The notes beneath the pieces were generated by a model that was not told the origin of the DNA, made no database searches, and saw nothing but the letters and a program-made list of their open reading frames with translations. Positions 51,050 through 60,017 of a DNA stretch of 64,000 bases are shown one piece after another. This stretch comes from Candidatus Izemoplasma sp. GTDB lineage: Bacteria > Bacillota_I > Bacilli_A > Izemoplasmatales > Izemoplasmataceae. Where the stretch lies: the NCBI GenBank assembly GCA_036172455.1, contig JAXKVY010000001.1, positions 310,001-374,000 on the forward strand, in the 5' to 3' direction. Position 1 is the stretch's first letter. Each line of letters begins with the position of its first letter. The translations under genes were made by a program, and so were the position numbers.

Positions 51050-52462
51050 CTATCCCTTCTTTTTATAGAGTGTGTCAATCCGGTTATAATCACGATCTAA
51101 TATATAGCCTATTGGCTCGTGTGACTGCCCTATCTCTTTTGGTTTACCGGTATAGTTTTCTGCAATGTTTTTTAATGTGTCAATTGGTAAGAGATTAATA
51201 TTGGTTTGTGATAATTCATTAATTAAATCCTCACGGTTAGGATTAATTGCAACACCACGCTCTGTCACAAAAATATCAATGTGTTGTCCTGGTGTAGTAA
51301 TTGTTGTAACCCGGTCTTTTACAATGGGTATCCGTCCCTTGATTAAAGGTGAGACAACAATGGTTACATTTGCTTCTTCAGCAACGTCATGATGGCCACC
51401 ACTACCTCCAATAATGGTATTGAAAGAATCGGTAGTGACATTACAATTGAAGTTAACATCTATTTCGGTTGCGCCTAATATGACAAAGTCTAACGCTTTA
51501 ATCACACGGGTATCATCCTGTGGGTTCGCATATTTTGATGCACTAATGGCATGATGATGTTCATACTGACTGATTGACTCAACGGCACGTAAATCAAAAC
51601 ATTGTACATCATATAACTCTTCTACGAGTCCTTCTGTTAACATATTAACATGATAAGCTGTAATTCCGCCACTAAAAAACTGAGCTTTTATATTAGATGT
51701 TTCCATATATTGACGTAAATAATCGGTAACTTTAAGGCTTATACCTCCGGCTCCACTTTGGTAAGAAAAGCCTGATTTCATAGATGATAAAGACGTTAAT
51801 ATTGTTGCTGCCGTATGTGCAATTTTAACGCCAATGGGATTGGTTGTGAGTTGTGTTATCCCTGAGACAATCCCTTTTGGATCACCAATACTTTCTACGG
51901 TAATCACATAATCAACATGACGTCCATCTATTTGTGGATTAATGAGCGTTTCATCAACAATATTATCAGTTATTAATACGACAATATCAGCATGTTCACT
52001 ATCAGCAACAGCATAGCCTAAACTACCACATCGGCTAGGTCCAATCGTTCCTGTTCCATTTCCATTTTGATCAACCGTAGGAACCGCTAAATAGGCAATA
52101 TTAATCGACTCTTTTCCCTCGATAATGCCTCTTGCTCTAGTCCCATGACTGGTCATAAGTAGGTTCCCTTTTAAGCCATACTCAGAGATATATTCGCCAA
52201 CATCACCATTAATATAACTTGTTGTAATATCGGTAATTTGTCCGCGTTTAATGAGTGATAATATACGATGGTATGAGGGAAAAATAGCACTTGGATGAAG
52301 ATGGATATCTTTCACATTATACGCTTCATAGATACTTAAAACACGATTAATCACATCATCACCATTACGAAGATGATGATGAAACGAGATATGTTTATGT
52401 TCATGAATATTAATATGTTCAAATAGGTCGGGGATGCTGTTTAAAAATACCGGTTTACTCAT
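51050..52462 (-). CDS. citF: Citrate/citramalate lyase alpha subunit (acyl-ACP transferase)
   Basis: Exchanges the acetyl group on the acyl carrier for citrate or citramalate. The 470-residue product has ISFHHHLRNGDDVINRVL, ITTSYINGDVGEYISEYG, TSHGTRARGIIEGKESI, GPSRCGSLGYAVADSEHADI, FQSGAGG-type sequence (FSYQSGAGGISLKV) and IIGGSGGHHDVAEEANVT. About 510 residues is more usual, so it is slightly short. Several ATGs stand in line at the start; I chose the last one, which overlaps the citE stop by 8 bases. By context the substrate is more likely citramalate. Confidence 0.93.
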   Translation of the reverse strand: MSKPVFLNSIPDLFEHINIHEHKHISFHHHLRNGDDVINRVLSIYEAYNVKDIHLHPSAIFPSYHRILSLIKRGQITDITTSYINGDVGEYISEYGLKGNLLMTSHGTRARGIIEGKESINIAYLAVPTVDQNGNGTGTIGPSRCGSLGYAVADSEHADIVVLITDNIVDETLINPQIDGRHVDYVITVESIGDPKGIVSGITQLTTNPIGVKIAHTAATILTSLSSMKSGFSYQSGAGGISLKVTDYLRQYMETSNIKAQFFSGGITAYHVNMLTEGLVEELYDVQCFDLRAVESISQYEHHHAISASKYANPQDDTRVIKALDFVILGATEIDVNFNCNVTTDSFNTIIGGSGGHHDVAEEANVTIVVSPLIKGRIPIVKDRVTTITTPGQHIDIFVTERGVAINPNREDLINELSQTNINLLPIDTLKNIAENYTGKPKEIGQSHEPIGYILDRDYNRIDTLYKKKG

Positions 52463-53285
52463 CATCATCACCAGCTAGTATGCCGGCATGTTTAGCGTCC
52501 GTTAAGACTTGCTTGGCCCGGTTTATAATTGGCTTATCAATCATTTTACCATCTAAGCTAAATGCGCCTTTACCGTTCTGCTTGGCTTTGGCAATAATCC
52601 GCTTGGCGTGATGAATTGCTTGTTCATTTGGGATAAACTGTTGGTTTATATCTGCGACTTGGTTAGGATGAATAGCTGTTTTTCCTGTAAAACCAATTGA
52701 TTTGGCAATGCGTGTATCCTTAATTAACCCAACAGTGTCATTTGGCTTTGTAAATGGCGTATCGATGGCTTCAATGCCAGCGGCATGTGCAGCATAACAA
52801 ATCTGATGTCTAGCAAATTGAATTTCATCACCGTCACTTGTCCGTTCTATCCGTAATGTTTGGGTTAAATCTTCTGCGCCTAATATCAGACCAATCACTT
52901 GCGTTGAATCTGCGATTTTTAATGCATTCATTACACTTCTAGGTGTTTCGATCAATGCGATAAGGGGCTTATCGGTGAGTGACGCTACTTGCGATATTAG
53001 TGATTTACTAGCTTTTGGTATCACATACCCTTTAATCGCGGTTTGATTTAATGTATCAATTTCTTGTGGCATAGCATATTGATAATCATTGACGCGAACA
53101 TAGATATCAGTATCTTGGATATCAAATGTCTCTAAAAATGTCTGAACAAGATCTAATGCCGCATCTTTATCACTTACATCAACACTATCTTCTAAATCTA
53201 TAATAATCGCATCGGCATTAAAAACATCGAGAGTTTGAATCATCGATGGGGTATTGCCTGGAATAAATAAATAACTCCTATTCAA
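52455..53285 (-). CDS. citE: Citrate/citramalate lyase beta subunit (acyl-CoA lyase)
   Basis: Splits the citryl- or citramalyl-thioester to acetyl-ACP and oxaloacetate or pyruvate. The 276-residue barrel has RSYLFIPGNTPSMIQTL, ADAIIIDLEDSV, DIYVRVND, LIALIETPRSVMNAL, LILGAEDLTQTL and GFTGKTAIHPNQV. I place the start at TTG 53285, with GAGGTGG 6 bases upstream and an 8-base overlap with citD; a GTG three codons earlier is the alternative. Confidence 0.92.
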   Translation of the reverse strand: MNRSYLFIPGNTPSMIQTLDVFNADAIIIDLEDSVDVSDKDAALDLVQTFLETFDIQDTDIYVRVNDYQYAMPQEIDTLNQTAIKGYVIPKASKSLISQVASLTDKPLIALIETPRSVMNALKIADSTQVIGLILGAEDLTQTLRIERTSDGDEIQFARHQICYAAHAAGIEAIDTPFTKPNDTVGLIKDTRIAKSIGFTGKTAIHPNQVADINQQFIPNEQAIHHAKRIIAKAKQNGKGAFSLDGKMIDKPIINRAKQVLTDAKHAGILAGDDDE

Positions 53286-53532
53286 GATAACCACCTCGTC
53301 TAAGTGCGGTTAATGTACGTGCTTTAATTGTATAATCAAGCGCACCTTTATCATGACAGGTTATGTTAATATGTTGTATATCATGTTCGTTTAAAACTTG
53401 CTTTATCACGGCGTGTATTTGATCACCAAATTGCGCTTTGACAACACTTTCGATATGAATATCTAACTGCTCACTCTCAGCGACTTTAATTAAACAATCA
53501 CCCGATTCAAACGTTCCGGCTTGAGCCATCAT
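53278..53532 (-). CDS. citD: Citrate/citramalate lyase acyl carrier protein (gamma subunit)
   Basis: An 84-residue carrier protein. Ser10 in AGTFESGDCLIKV is the attachment site of the dephospho-CoA derived group. VVKAQFGDQIHAVIKQVL and CHDKGALDYTIKAR are the other conserved parts. Start ATG overlaps the methylaspartase stop (ATGA). Confidence 0.95.
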   Translation of the reverse strand: MMAQAGTFESGDCLIKVAESEQLDIHIESVVKAQFGDQIHAVIKQVLNEHDIQHINITCHDKGALDYTIKARTLTALRRGGYLE

Positions 53533-54782
53533 TGTTTTGCCTTTCTGTGGTGAATTCGTGCTAAGGTACGATTCATTTCATTGTTTACAATCATGATCCC
53601 TTCATCTGTGCCCATACCCGGTTTTGCTAAACACTGTGTGGCATCACATGCGATGGCAATATTCGTTGTAATTTCAGCACTAATATTGGTTTCATTACAC
53701 GTTCCCCCACTATAGGCACCGATGCCTCTTTCATGACAATAGTTAAGCGCTTCAATAATATTATTAACGCCGCCTAAGTCTGGGGTTTTTACTTGTACCA
53801 TATGACAGGCATCATGATCCGCAAAATACTTTACATCTTCTAAGGTGTTACACCATTCATCCGCAACGATTTCAATTGATGAGCGGTAACTTTCAAGTCC
53901 TTCTTTGATAGCTTTTAATGCTTCCATGGTGTCTTTTCTATTGTCTGCATCAATCGGTCCTTCTATTCGAAGTTTAAATGGTGCAGCGGCGTCTTCTAAG
54001 GAAAGTAAGTACTTTACAATTTTATCGATATTATCATCAAAAATAATCGCAATTGTGCCATACACATCAATATGAAAAACGGGGTTATAGTCTTTTCTAA
54101 CGCGTAAATCTAACACGCGTTTACGTAACCATTCTACATAGTGATAAAGAATTTCACCCTTGTACCCCAGTTTTTGATTAATATTATTAATTAATGCGTG
54201 TGGCATAACTTCAACTTCTTTAATGATCATTTTATCAACGTTAGTATATCTATCGTCTCCACTTTGAGCAAAAATCGGGATTCGTTCATACGTCTTTTTT
54301 GCGATGTCATACTCTTTACGAATCACTTCTGCAATGGTTAATCCGGTAGCTTTCGCCGTTGCATCGAGTAATGCCTGACTAATCCCATAGCGAAGTGCTG
54401 AATGAAGTCGATGGCCATCGACTTCTAAATGGTCAATCAATTTTACATTCGCTTTAAAGGTCGATACATCCATCCCAATTAACTGAGGAATAATGTGTTC
54501 TTTTAATACGGTTATCGCATCTTCCGCTAGAAACAATGGATCTCGACCACCAGCTCCACTATATTGAACAGCGGCGGCGTCACCGACTGCGATCATACCA
54601 TTTTCTAACAATAACTGGATACTGACCGCTTCTCCTTTTTGTCTGACTTGGGTAAATTTATCTGTTTTTACTTCACCAAGGTAGGTAAACCCATCATTTT
54701 CAGCCCCTGCTTTGATTGCTAACTGGTCATCAAAAAAGAAACCAGTCAAACTTTTACTTACAATCACATCTTGTATTTTCAT
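53529..54782 (-). CDS. mal: Methylaspartate ammonia-lyase
   Basis: Eliminates ammonia from (2S,3S)-3-methylaspartate to give mesaconate; enolase superfamily. The 417-residue product has the family parts SKSLTGFFFDDQLAIKAGAE, AVQYSGAGGRDPLF, FHIDVYGTIAIIFDDN, RIEGPIDADNRKDTMEAL, IVADEWCNTLEDVKYF, MVQVKTPDLGGVNNII (catalytic Lys) and GAYSGGTCNETNISAEI. It stands 2 bases after glmE. Confidence 0.97.
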   Translation of the reverse strand: MKIQDVIVSKSLTGFFFDDQLAIKAGAENDGFTYLGEVKTDKFTQVRQKGEAVSIQLLLENGMIAVGDAAAVQYSGAGGRDPLFLAEDAITVLKEHIIPQLIGMDVSTFKANVKLIDHLEVDGHRLHSALRYGISQALLDATAKATGLTIAEVIRKEYDIAKKTYERIPIFAQSGDDRYTNVDKMIIKEVEVMPHALINNINQKLGYKGEILYHYVEWLRKRVLDLRVRKDYNPVFHIDVYGTIAIIFDDNIDKIVKYLLSLEDAAAPFKLRIEGPIDADNRKDTMEALKAIKEGLESYRSSIEIVADEWCNTLEDVKYFADHDACHMVQVKTPDLGGVNNIIEALNYCHERGIGAYSGGTCNETNISAEITTNIAIACDATQCLAKPGMGTDEGIMIVNNEMNRTLARIHHRKAKQ

Positions 54783-54784
54783 CG

Positions 54785-56242
54785 TTATTCTCCTTTGTCG
54801 CCAACAAGATTTCCATTAGCTACAGCATAAATGTCATCAATCACAAGATTGACATCTAATGGACGATTTTGTTGGTTTGCACGTTCTTGTAGTTTTTTGT
54901 CATGATAGGCTTTTATCGTATCTGAAAAAGCAAGATTACCAAACTCAAGAATACGAATTTTTCCATCTAAGTCTCTTGCGGGTAAAATTTTTCCATTGTT
55001 TAATTCACTAGGCGCAAAAGGGATATCAATTAGACCATTTTTAAAGGCTTTGATGACACCTCGTGCTAAATCCCCTTTACCGACGCGAACAATTTCGTGA
55101 ATAAGTTCATCTACTTCAGCCTTAATTTGTGTCATTTCTTCTTCTAATTCAGGGGAATCAGAAAGTTCTTGATCTTTTAATAATTGTGTTACATAACGAC
55201 TTGTTTTTAAGCCCATAGCATTGGCTTCTTTGGTAGGAATACCGAATGATTCATGGACGGTTTTTGTAATCATTTTGGTCGCTTTACCAAGTGCTGCTAC
55301 GGTACTTGCATACCCAATCAACGCACTGGCTTGACTCTCATCTGATGGGAAACCACCCATCCATTGATGAAACACAGTGGTAACAAAAACATCGTTGTAT
55401 CCAAAGCGTTTTAAATATGCATTGGTTTGTGCTTCTAATGTTCTTAGTGCGGCAACATCTTGAATCATATTTCCACCTTGTCCATAGCCAACCGTAATAT
55501 TCTTAACGCCTTGTTCTGCCGCAAGTAGTGATTCAATAATGGCCACAGTATTACTAATTGATGGGGGGACAAGCGTTCCTGTTAGTGGACCGAATGGTTC
55601 ACGGTTAAGTTCAACACCATGTTCCTGATAATATCCGACTAAACGATCACAATATTGCCAATACTTAATTGTATCTTCTAATGAAATATTTTTAGCATAA
55701 GGGATGTTGTAACTAATTCCACCACCTTCGTTACTGGTCCAACCTGAGGCATGAATGATTTCTGATAATAATCTTGCATCAGGGGTACCGTGTCGCGCTT
55801 GTAATGGCGAAGATACTTCGTTAACAACACGCGTACATCCTTCAACACCATAGTTGACACAGGGAAATCCGTTGAGTAGTGATCGTCCTTGTTTTTCTGA
55901 TTCTTTAATCCCATCTTCGGCATTATTATAACGGTTATGGCGTGTATATGAATCTATTGTTGATGGCAAAAAATCTGCGCCACCTTCGGTTTCTAAATAC
56001 TGTAACAGTTTAATATGTTCCTCTAACAAAGCAACCCCTGCACGTGGTTGAACTAAGGTGATGCCAGCTTTTTTTGCTTGACGTAATTTATACGCAAAAT
56101 GTTTTTCTTTTGGCAATGCTTTTAACTTAGCTACTGCTTTGTCTAAATCTAAATCAGGATGTTCTCCTGTTTTCCACTGACTTAAGACTTCCTTACGGAT
56201 TGCCAAGAATTCGTCTAGAGGTATTTTTTTATTTGATATCAT
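54785..56242 (-). CDS. glmE: Glutamate mutase epsilon subunit
   Basis: Catalytic barrel of adenosylcobalamin-dependent glutamate mutase, which turns glutamate into 3-methylaspartate. The 485-residue product matches the known subunit length. Seen: [88 protein letters not shown] and [19 protein letters not shown]. The gene lies 10 bases downstream of glmL. Confidence 0.97.
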   Translation of the reverse strand: MISNKKIPLDEFLAIRKEVLSQWKTGEHPDLDLDKAVAKLKALPKEKHFAYKLRQAKKAGITLVQPRAGVALLEEHIKLLQYLETEGGADFLPSTIDSYTRHNRYNNAEDGIKESEKQGRSLLNGFPCVNYGVEGCTRVVNEVSSPLQARHGTPDARLLSEIIHASGWTSNEGGGISYNIPYAKNISLEDTIKYWQYCDRLVGYYQEHGVELNREPFGPLTGTLVPPSISNTVAIIESLLAAEQGVKNITVGYGQGGNMIQDVAALRTLEAQTNAYLKRFGYNDVFVTTVFHQWMGGFPSDESQASALIGYASTVAALGKATKMITKTVHESFGIPTKEANAMGLKTSRYVTQLLKDQELSDSPELEEEMTQIKAEVDELIHEIVRVGKGDLARGVIKAFKNGLIDIPFAPSELNNGKILPARDLDGKIRILEFGNLAFSDTIKAYHDKKLQERANQQNRPLDVNLVIDDIYAVANGNLVGDKGE

Positions 56243-56252
56243 GATTAGCTCC

Positions 56253-57641
56253 TTACATTAAGTATTGTTTCATTAGTTTAAGTGCGAGTTTTGGGTATTT
56301 CTGACTTAATAAGCCCATTGCGGCTAATATATATGATTGATCGATCAAAATCGAAGGATTAGTCGGTCTGAGTTCTAATGCTTTATTTGATTTTTTATTG
56401 ACTTGATTTAAGATTCGTTTGGCATCCTTGTGATTGATAAGTACGCCACCTGTCCCAATAACATATTGGATACCCGTTAAATCTTTACCTGTTTGATAAT
56501 ACATATCACCAAGTGGTGTATGGACTACTTCAACGTGTCCAACGTGGCGGCTAACTGACACATCACAACAGATTTTTGCGATCGCTTTATCAAATTCTTC
56601 TTCGTCTTTTGTTTTAGGAATAAAATCTATTTCTTGGCTTCGACGATTTAATGATTTTTCAATATCATGATTACAAGTATCATCTTCTTCAAAATATTTC
56701 TTAAACTCATAATTGCTGACAAGGCTGAGTAACGCACGCGCACTATAACGCATACCTAAATCACCTTCAACAGTCCGTTTTGCAAAAGGTTCTTCGAGCC
56801 CTTTTAAGATAACTTCTGTCCGTTTCGGGAAACCTTCACCAATCGTATGAACATCCGTCGTTGCCCCACCAATATCAATAACGATTAATTCACCATAGCC
56901 TTCTTGGTCTTCATAGCCCTTGCTGAGTAATTCTGCGGCTTTGAGAACAGCTTCAGGTGTTGGCATGATAATGTCACCAATTTTTTCTGCGGCTTTAGAA
57001 ATCCCTTTTGCATCGATAATTTGATCAATGAAAATTTTACGAATTTGATTCTTTGCTTCCGTAACGTTAAGTTTCTTAAGTTTAGGCATCACATTCGCGA
57101 CAAAATAATATTCAAGATTTGTATTTGCAAAGATATCTTCTATCTCATCATAAGCATCTTTATTCCCTGCCACAATAATCGGCACATCTATGTCAATTTC
57201 TTTTAAGCGTTTCGCGTTATGAATAATACATTCTTGGTTACCACCATCGGTCCCACCAGCAAGTAATATAATATCAATGTTTTTTTCTTTTAACGATCTT
57301 GCTTCACGTTTTGTCATATGATGGGTATACACAGCATCTACAATCGCTCCCGCCCCCAAACATGCGCGCTTAGCAGCTTCTACAGTCAGTTCTTCGACAA
57401 GGCCAATTGCCGCCATCTTTAAACCGCCTGCAGCACTACTGCATGCAGAAACACCAGCAATCTCACTGATTCCTGGGTGATCATCCATTAAATGTTTAAA
57501 TGCACGGTCATATCCTTCTAATACATTTGTTTCAACAGTTGTAGGTGCTTTTGCAGTCCCTATAATATACTCATTTTCTAAGTCAACAGCAGTGAGTTTT
57601 GTGTAAGTAGATCCAAAATCAACCAATAAATAAGGTTTCAC
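56253..57641 (-). CDS. glmL: Glutamate mutase-associated reactivase-like protein GlmL (MutL)
   Basis: A 462-residue ASKHA ATPase-like protein thought to reactivate glutamate mutase by exchanging damaged cobalamin. Seen: [20 protein letters not shown] (phosphate 1), [56 protein letters not shown] (phosphate 2) and [19 protein letters not shown]. It overlaps the glmS stop by one base. Standard member of glutamate mutase operons. Confidence 0.95.
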   Translation of the reverse strand: MKPYLLVDFGSTYTKLTAVDLENEYIIGTAKAPTTVETNVLEGYDRAFKHLMDDHPGISEIAGVSACSSAAGGLKMAAIGLVEELTVEAAKRACLGAGAIVDAVYTHHMTKREARSLKEKNIDIILLAGGTDGGNQECIIHNAKRLKEIDIDVPIIVAGNKDAYDEIEDIFANTNLEYYFVANVMPKLKKLNVTEAKNQIRKIFIDQIIDAKGISKAAEKIGDIIMPTPEAVLKAAELLSKGYEDQEGYGELIVIDIGGATTDVHTIGEGFPKRTEVILKGLEEPFAKRTVEGDLGMRYSARALLSLVSNYEFKKYFEEDDTCNHDIEKSLNRRSQEIDFIPKTKDEEEFDKAIAKICCDVSVSRHVGHVEVVHTPLGDMYYQTGKDLTGIQYVIGTGGVLINHKDAKRILNQVNKKSNKALELRPTNPSILIDQSYILAAMGLLSQKYPKLALKLMKQYLM

Positions 57642-58045
57642 TAGTTACCAATATCCTCCCTCAAATCCTCGAGTGCATCTTCTATTTTTTGTCCGGGTCC
57701 ATAAACACGATCAAATCCCATATCCATAAAACGTTTTTTAACTTCGGTAAAGTCTTGTTTACCAACAACAATATTTCCTCCGACATAAAGTTTTACATGC
57801 CCGATACCGGCTTCTTCACATTTCTCTTTCATAAATTTACAATCCATTTCGCCATGTCCATAGAGACTAGATACTAAAATCGCTTCTGCGCCAGTTTCAA
57901 TGGCAGCGTTAATAAAGTCTTCTTGTGTAGACAAGACACCAATATTCACAACCTCATATCCATTGTTCGATAAGACATAATCCATGATCTTATTCCCGAC
58001 TGCATGTACATCTGCTCCTATGACTCCAATTACGACTGTTTTCAT
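57641..58045 (-). CDS. glmS: Glutamate mutase sigma subunit (B12-binding)
   Basis: A 134-residue cobalamin-binding subunit. The DxHxxG motif that ligates cobalt is seen in [17 protein letters not shown] (Asp, His16, Gly), followed by [12 protein letters not shown] and [22 protein letters not shown] precedes the ATG. First known gene of the operon, 21 bases after a leader terminator. Confidence 0.97.
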   Translation of the reverse strand: MKTVVIGVIGADVHAVGNKIMDYVLSNNGYEVVNIGVLSTQEDFINAAIETGAEAILVSSLYGHGEMDCKFMKEKCEEAGIGHVKLYVGGNIVVGKQDFTEVKKRFMDMGFDRVYGPGQKIEDALEDLREDIGN

Positions 58046-58065
58046 CTAGTATTCTCCTTTAATTA

Positions 58066-58103
58066 TGTAAAAAGGATGATTGCTTCAAGAGCTATCATCC
58101 TTT
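58066..58103 (-). terminator. Leader terminator (attenuator) ahead of glmS
   Basis: AAAGGATGAT/ATCATCCTTT, a perfect 10-bp stem with a 13-base loop (which itself can form GCT/AGC) and TTTTT on the minus strand, ending about 20 bases before the glmS start. Placed inside the operon's 5' leader, it suggests attenuation. Confidence 0.8.
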
Positions 58104-58111
58104 ATTTTTAG

Positions 58112-58198
58112 TTAATTGAAATAAAGGTCGTTTTTTATTACAAAAACGGCGACAGATTTTACAACTTTGAGTTTGTTGTAAAGGTTTTTTTCCATCAT
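58112..58198 (-). CDS. Possible leader micro-ORF of the glutamate mutase operon
   Basis: A 28-codon frame (ATGATG, with AGAGG about 8 bases upstream) in the glmS leader, coding MMEKNLYNKLKVVKSVAVFV and eight more. Its codons 3-5 contain A AAA AAC (58184-58190), a classic -1 slippery heptamer in the right phase, just ahead of a hairpin (TTTACAAC/GTTGTAAA). A -1 shift would give a 36-residue-scale peptide with the Cys string SCKICRRFCNKKR ending at 58095. Neither peptide is recognised. Could be chance or a homopolymer miscall. Confidence 0.35.
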   Translation of the reverse strand: MMEKNLYNKLKVVKSVAVFVIKNDLYFN

Positions 58199-58242
58199 TT
58201 TCCGACCTCTATAAAAATATAATTGTCCAATTCACATTACTT

Positions 58243-58270
58243 ATTATACATCCTTTATGTCAGAAATCAA
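58243..58270 (-). promoter_or_regulatory. Promoter of the glutamate mutase-citramalate lyase operon
   Basis: Minus strand TTGATT (58265-58270), 16-base spacer, perfect TATAAT (58243-58248). The leader to glmS is about 190 bases and holds hairpins, a micro-ORF and a terminator. Confidence 0.65.
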
Positions 58271-58288
58271 GGGTTTTTCAAGTTTTTT

Positions 58289-58302
58289 TGTAAGCGCTTT
58301 AC
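58289..58302. promoter_or_regulatory. Candidate CcpA cre site upstream of the glm operon promoter
   Basis: TGTAAGCGCTTTAC, 12 of 14 consensus matches with a perfect core. It is centred about 60 bases upstream of the expected transcript start, a distance at which CcpA can activate, as known for acetate kinase in Bacillus. Confidence 0.45.
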
Positions 58303-58331
58303 TATATTTGTTTTTTTCACTATTTTTTTCA

Positions 58332-58360
58332 TTAAAAAAGAGCCTTTTATTAAGGCTCTT
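58332..58360 (-). terminator. Terminator of the priA-fmt-metK-lemA unit
   Basis: AAGAGCCTT/AAGGCTCTT, 9-bp stem, 5-base loop, then TTTTTTAAT on the minus strand; overlaps the stop of the LemA-like gene. Confidence 0.9.
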
Positions 58361-58835
58361 ATCCGAAATATTCTTTAACTTCTAACTCCAACTTTATAGC
58401 TAAATACCGCGTAGGAAAAATGTTAATTGTTTGGTTATATAATAAAACTTTGGAATTATATGTACGCCGTGTTTTTTGTAGTGAACGAAATGCCTTTTTC
58501 AACGGTTTTAAATCCGGGTCCTCTTGCCATTCGATAATACTGTATAAATTTCTTAACGCACTGAAAATATCTTGTCGTTGGTGTAAGAAAAGTTTTCGAA
58601 TTTTATCTTTACGATATTTTTGTAAAATCTTTAAAGGGACGTTGGCTTCAGGCACATCAAAAAACGTTTTGTGTGTCAAATAGACAGTTAGTGTATGTTC
58701 AATTTGTCGATAAAACTGTACTTCTAATTCAGTAACCTGACGCCATAGATTTAATAAGCGTAATCGTATTGTATATATTACGATAATGACAATTACGATT
58801 AATGATACTAAGAAGATCCAATCCCAAACAGTCAT
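58359..58835 (-). CDS. LemA-like membrane protein
   Basis: A 158-residue protein with one N-terminal membrane helix (about 5-25) and a helical cytoplasmic or external part. The C-terminus TYNSKVLLYNQTINIFPTRY with following L-E-V-K-E-Y-F matches the end of LemA proteins (YN..V..YN..I..FP). The N-terminal half is divergent, lacking the usual N-N-D-L stretch after the helix. Function of LemA is unknown. It is 19 bases downstream of metK. Confidence 0.6.
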   Translation of the reverse strand: MTVWDWIFLVSLIVIVIIVIYTIRLRLLNLWRQVTELEVQFYRQIEHTLTVYLTHKTFFDVPEANVPLKILQKYRKDKIRKLFLHQRQDIFSALRNLYSIIEWQEDPDLKPLKKAFRSLQKTRRTYNSKVLLYNQTINIFPTRYLAIKLELEVKEYFG

Positions 58836-58854
58836 AACATTGCCTCCTCAACAA

Positions 58855-60012
58855 TTATAAATAATGTTTTAAATCATCTACTTTATCAAGTTGTTCCCAA
58901 GGAAGAGATAGATCGTCGCGACCAAAATGTCCATAAGTAGCGGTTTGTTTATAAATCGGGCGTTTTAAATCTAGCCCATCAATTATCCCTTTAGGAGATA
59001 AATCAAAATTTTCTTCAATCGCTTTTACGATTGTTTCTTCAGCGACATGCGCTGTATTAAATGTCTCTACGAATATGCTCATAGGCTTGGCAACGCCGAT
59101 GGCATAGGATAATTGAATTTCACATTTATCAGCCAGTCCAGCCGCAACGATATTTTTAGCGACATATCTTGCTGCGTACGCTGCACTTCTGTCAACTTTT
59201 GATGGATCTTTCCCACTGAAGGCACCCCCACCATGTCGGCCAACGCCACCATAGGTATCAATGATGATTTTTCGACCAGTTACTCCTGCGTCTCCTTGAG
59301 GACCACCAATCACGAATTTACCTGTTGGGTTAATAAAGAATTTGGTCTTATCATCAATTAATGCATCATCTATCACTTGTGCAATAACATGCGCTTTTAA
59401 ATCGTTTTTTAATGTCTCTTGTGAGACTGTTCGACTATGTTGCGTTGACAACACAATCGCATCAACACGTAATGGGTTTCCATTCTCATCGAATTCCATT
59501 GTTACTTGGGTTTTTCCATCAGGACGCAAATATTTTAATGTGCCATCTTTTCTGACTTCACTTAAGCGTCGTGCGAGTTTATGGGCTAAGTCGATGGTGA
59601 TTGGCATGTAGGTTTTCGTTTCATTAGTGGCATAGCCAAACATAATCCCTTGATCACCAGCCCCTTGTTCCTTATGGTTACTTTCATCTTCATTAACCCC
59701 CTGTGCAATATCAGATGATTGTTCATCTATAGCTACTAAAACGGCTAAATTTTCGGCATCAAATCCATATTTGCCACGATCATATCCGATATCTTTGACG
59801 GTTTTACGAACCAGTTTTTGTATATCAATATACGATGTGGTTGTGATTTCACCTGCGATTAATACTAAGCCTGTTGTCACAGTGGTTTCAACAGCGACTC
59901 TAGCATCTTTATCTTTCTCTAAAATAGCGTCTAATATCGCATCACTTATCTGATCACATATCTTATCTGGATGACCCTCTGTAACACTTTCTGATGTAAA
60001 AAATCGATTCAT
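58855..60012 (-). CDS. metK: S-adenosylmethionine synthetase
   Basis: Forms SAM from methionine and ATP. The 385-residue product has [66 protein letters not shown]-like [20 protein letters not shown], and [19 protein letters not shown] at 60012 with AGGAGTGA upstream. No SAM riboswitch; it is translated from an operon with the HD-domain gene, 5 bases apart. Confidence 0.98.
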   Translation of the reverse strand: MNRFFTSESVTEGHPDKICDQISDAILDAILEKDKDARVAVETTVTTGLVLIAGEITTTSYIDIQKLVRKTVKDIGYDRGKYGFDAENLAVLVAIDEQSSDIAQGVNEDESNHKEQGAGDQGIMFGYATNETKTYMPITIDLAHKLARRLSEVRKDGTLKYLRPDGKTQVTMEFDENGNPLRVDAIVLSTQHSRTVSQETLKNDLKAHVIAQVIDDALIDDKTKFFINPTGKFVIGGPQGDAGVTGRKIIIDTYGGVGRHGGGAFSGKDPSKVDRSAAYAARYVAKNIVAAGLADKCEIQLSYAIGVAKPMSIFVETFNTAHVAEETIVKAIEENFDLSPKGIIDGLDLKRPIYKQTATYGHFGRDDLSLPWEQLDKVDDLKHYL

Positions 60013-60017
60013 TGCTT

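Noticed and set aside
50029-53532. Citrate fermentation operon
   Set aside because: No citrate transporter, oxaloacetate decarboxylase or two-component regulator is near, and the genes continue directly from methylaspartate ammonia-lyase; citramalate is the better substrate.
58046-58240. Cobalamin riboswitch in the glmS leader
   Set aside because: The B12 box and the other conserved blocks of the class are absent, although the enzyme needs adenosylcobalamin.
60013-60017. SAM riboswitch before metK
   Set aside because: Only 5 bases separate metK from the upstream gene, so there is no room for a leader.
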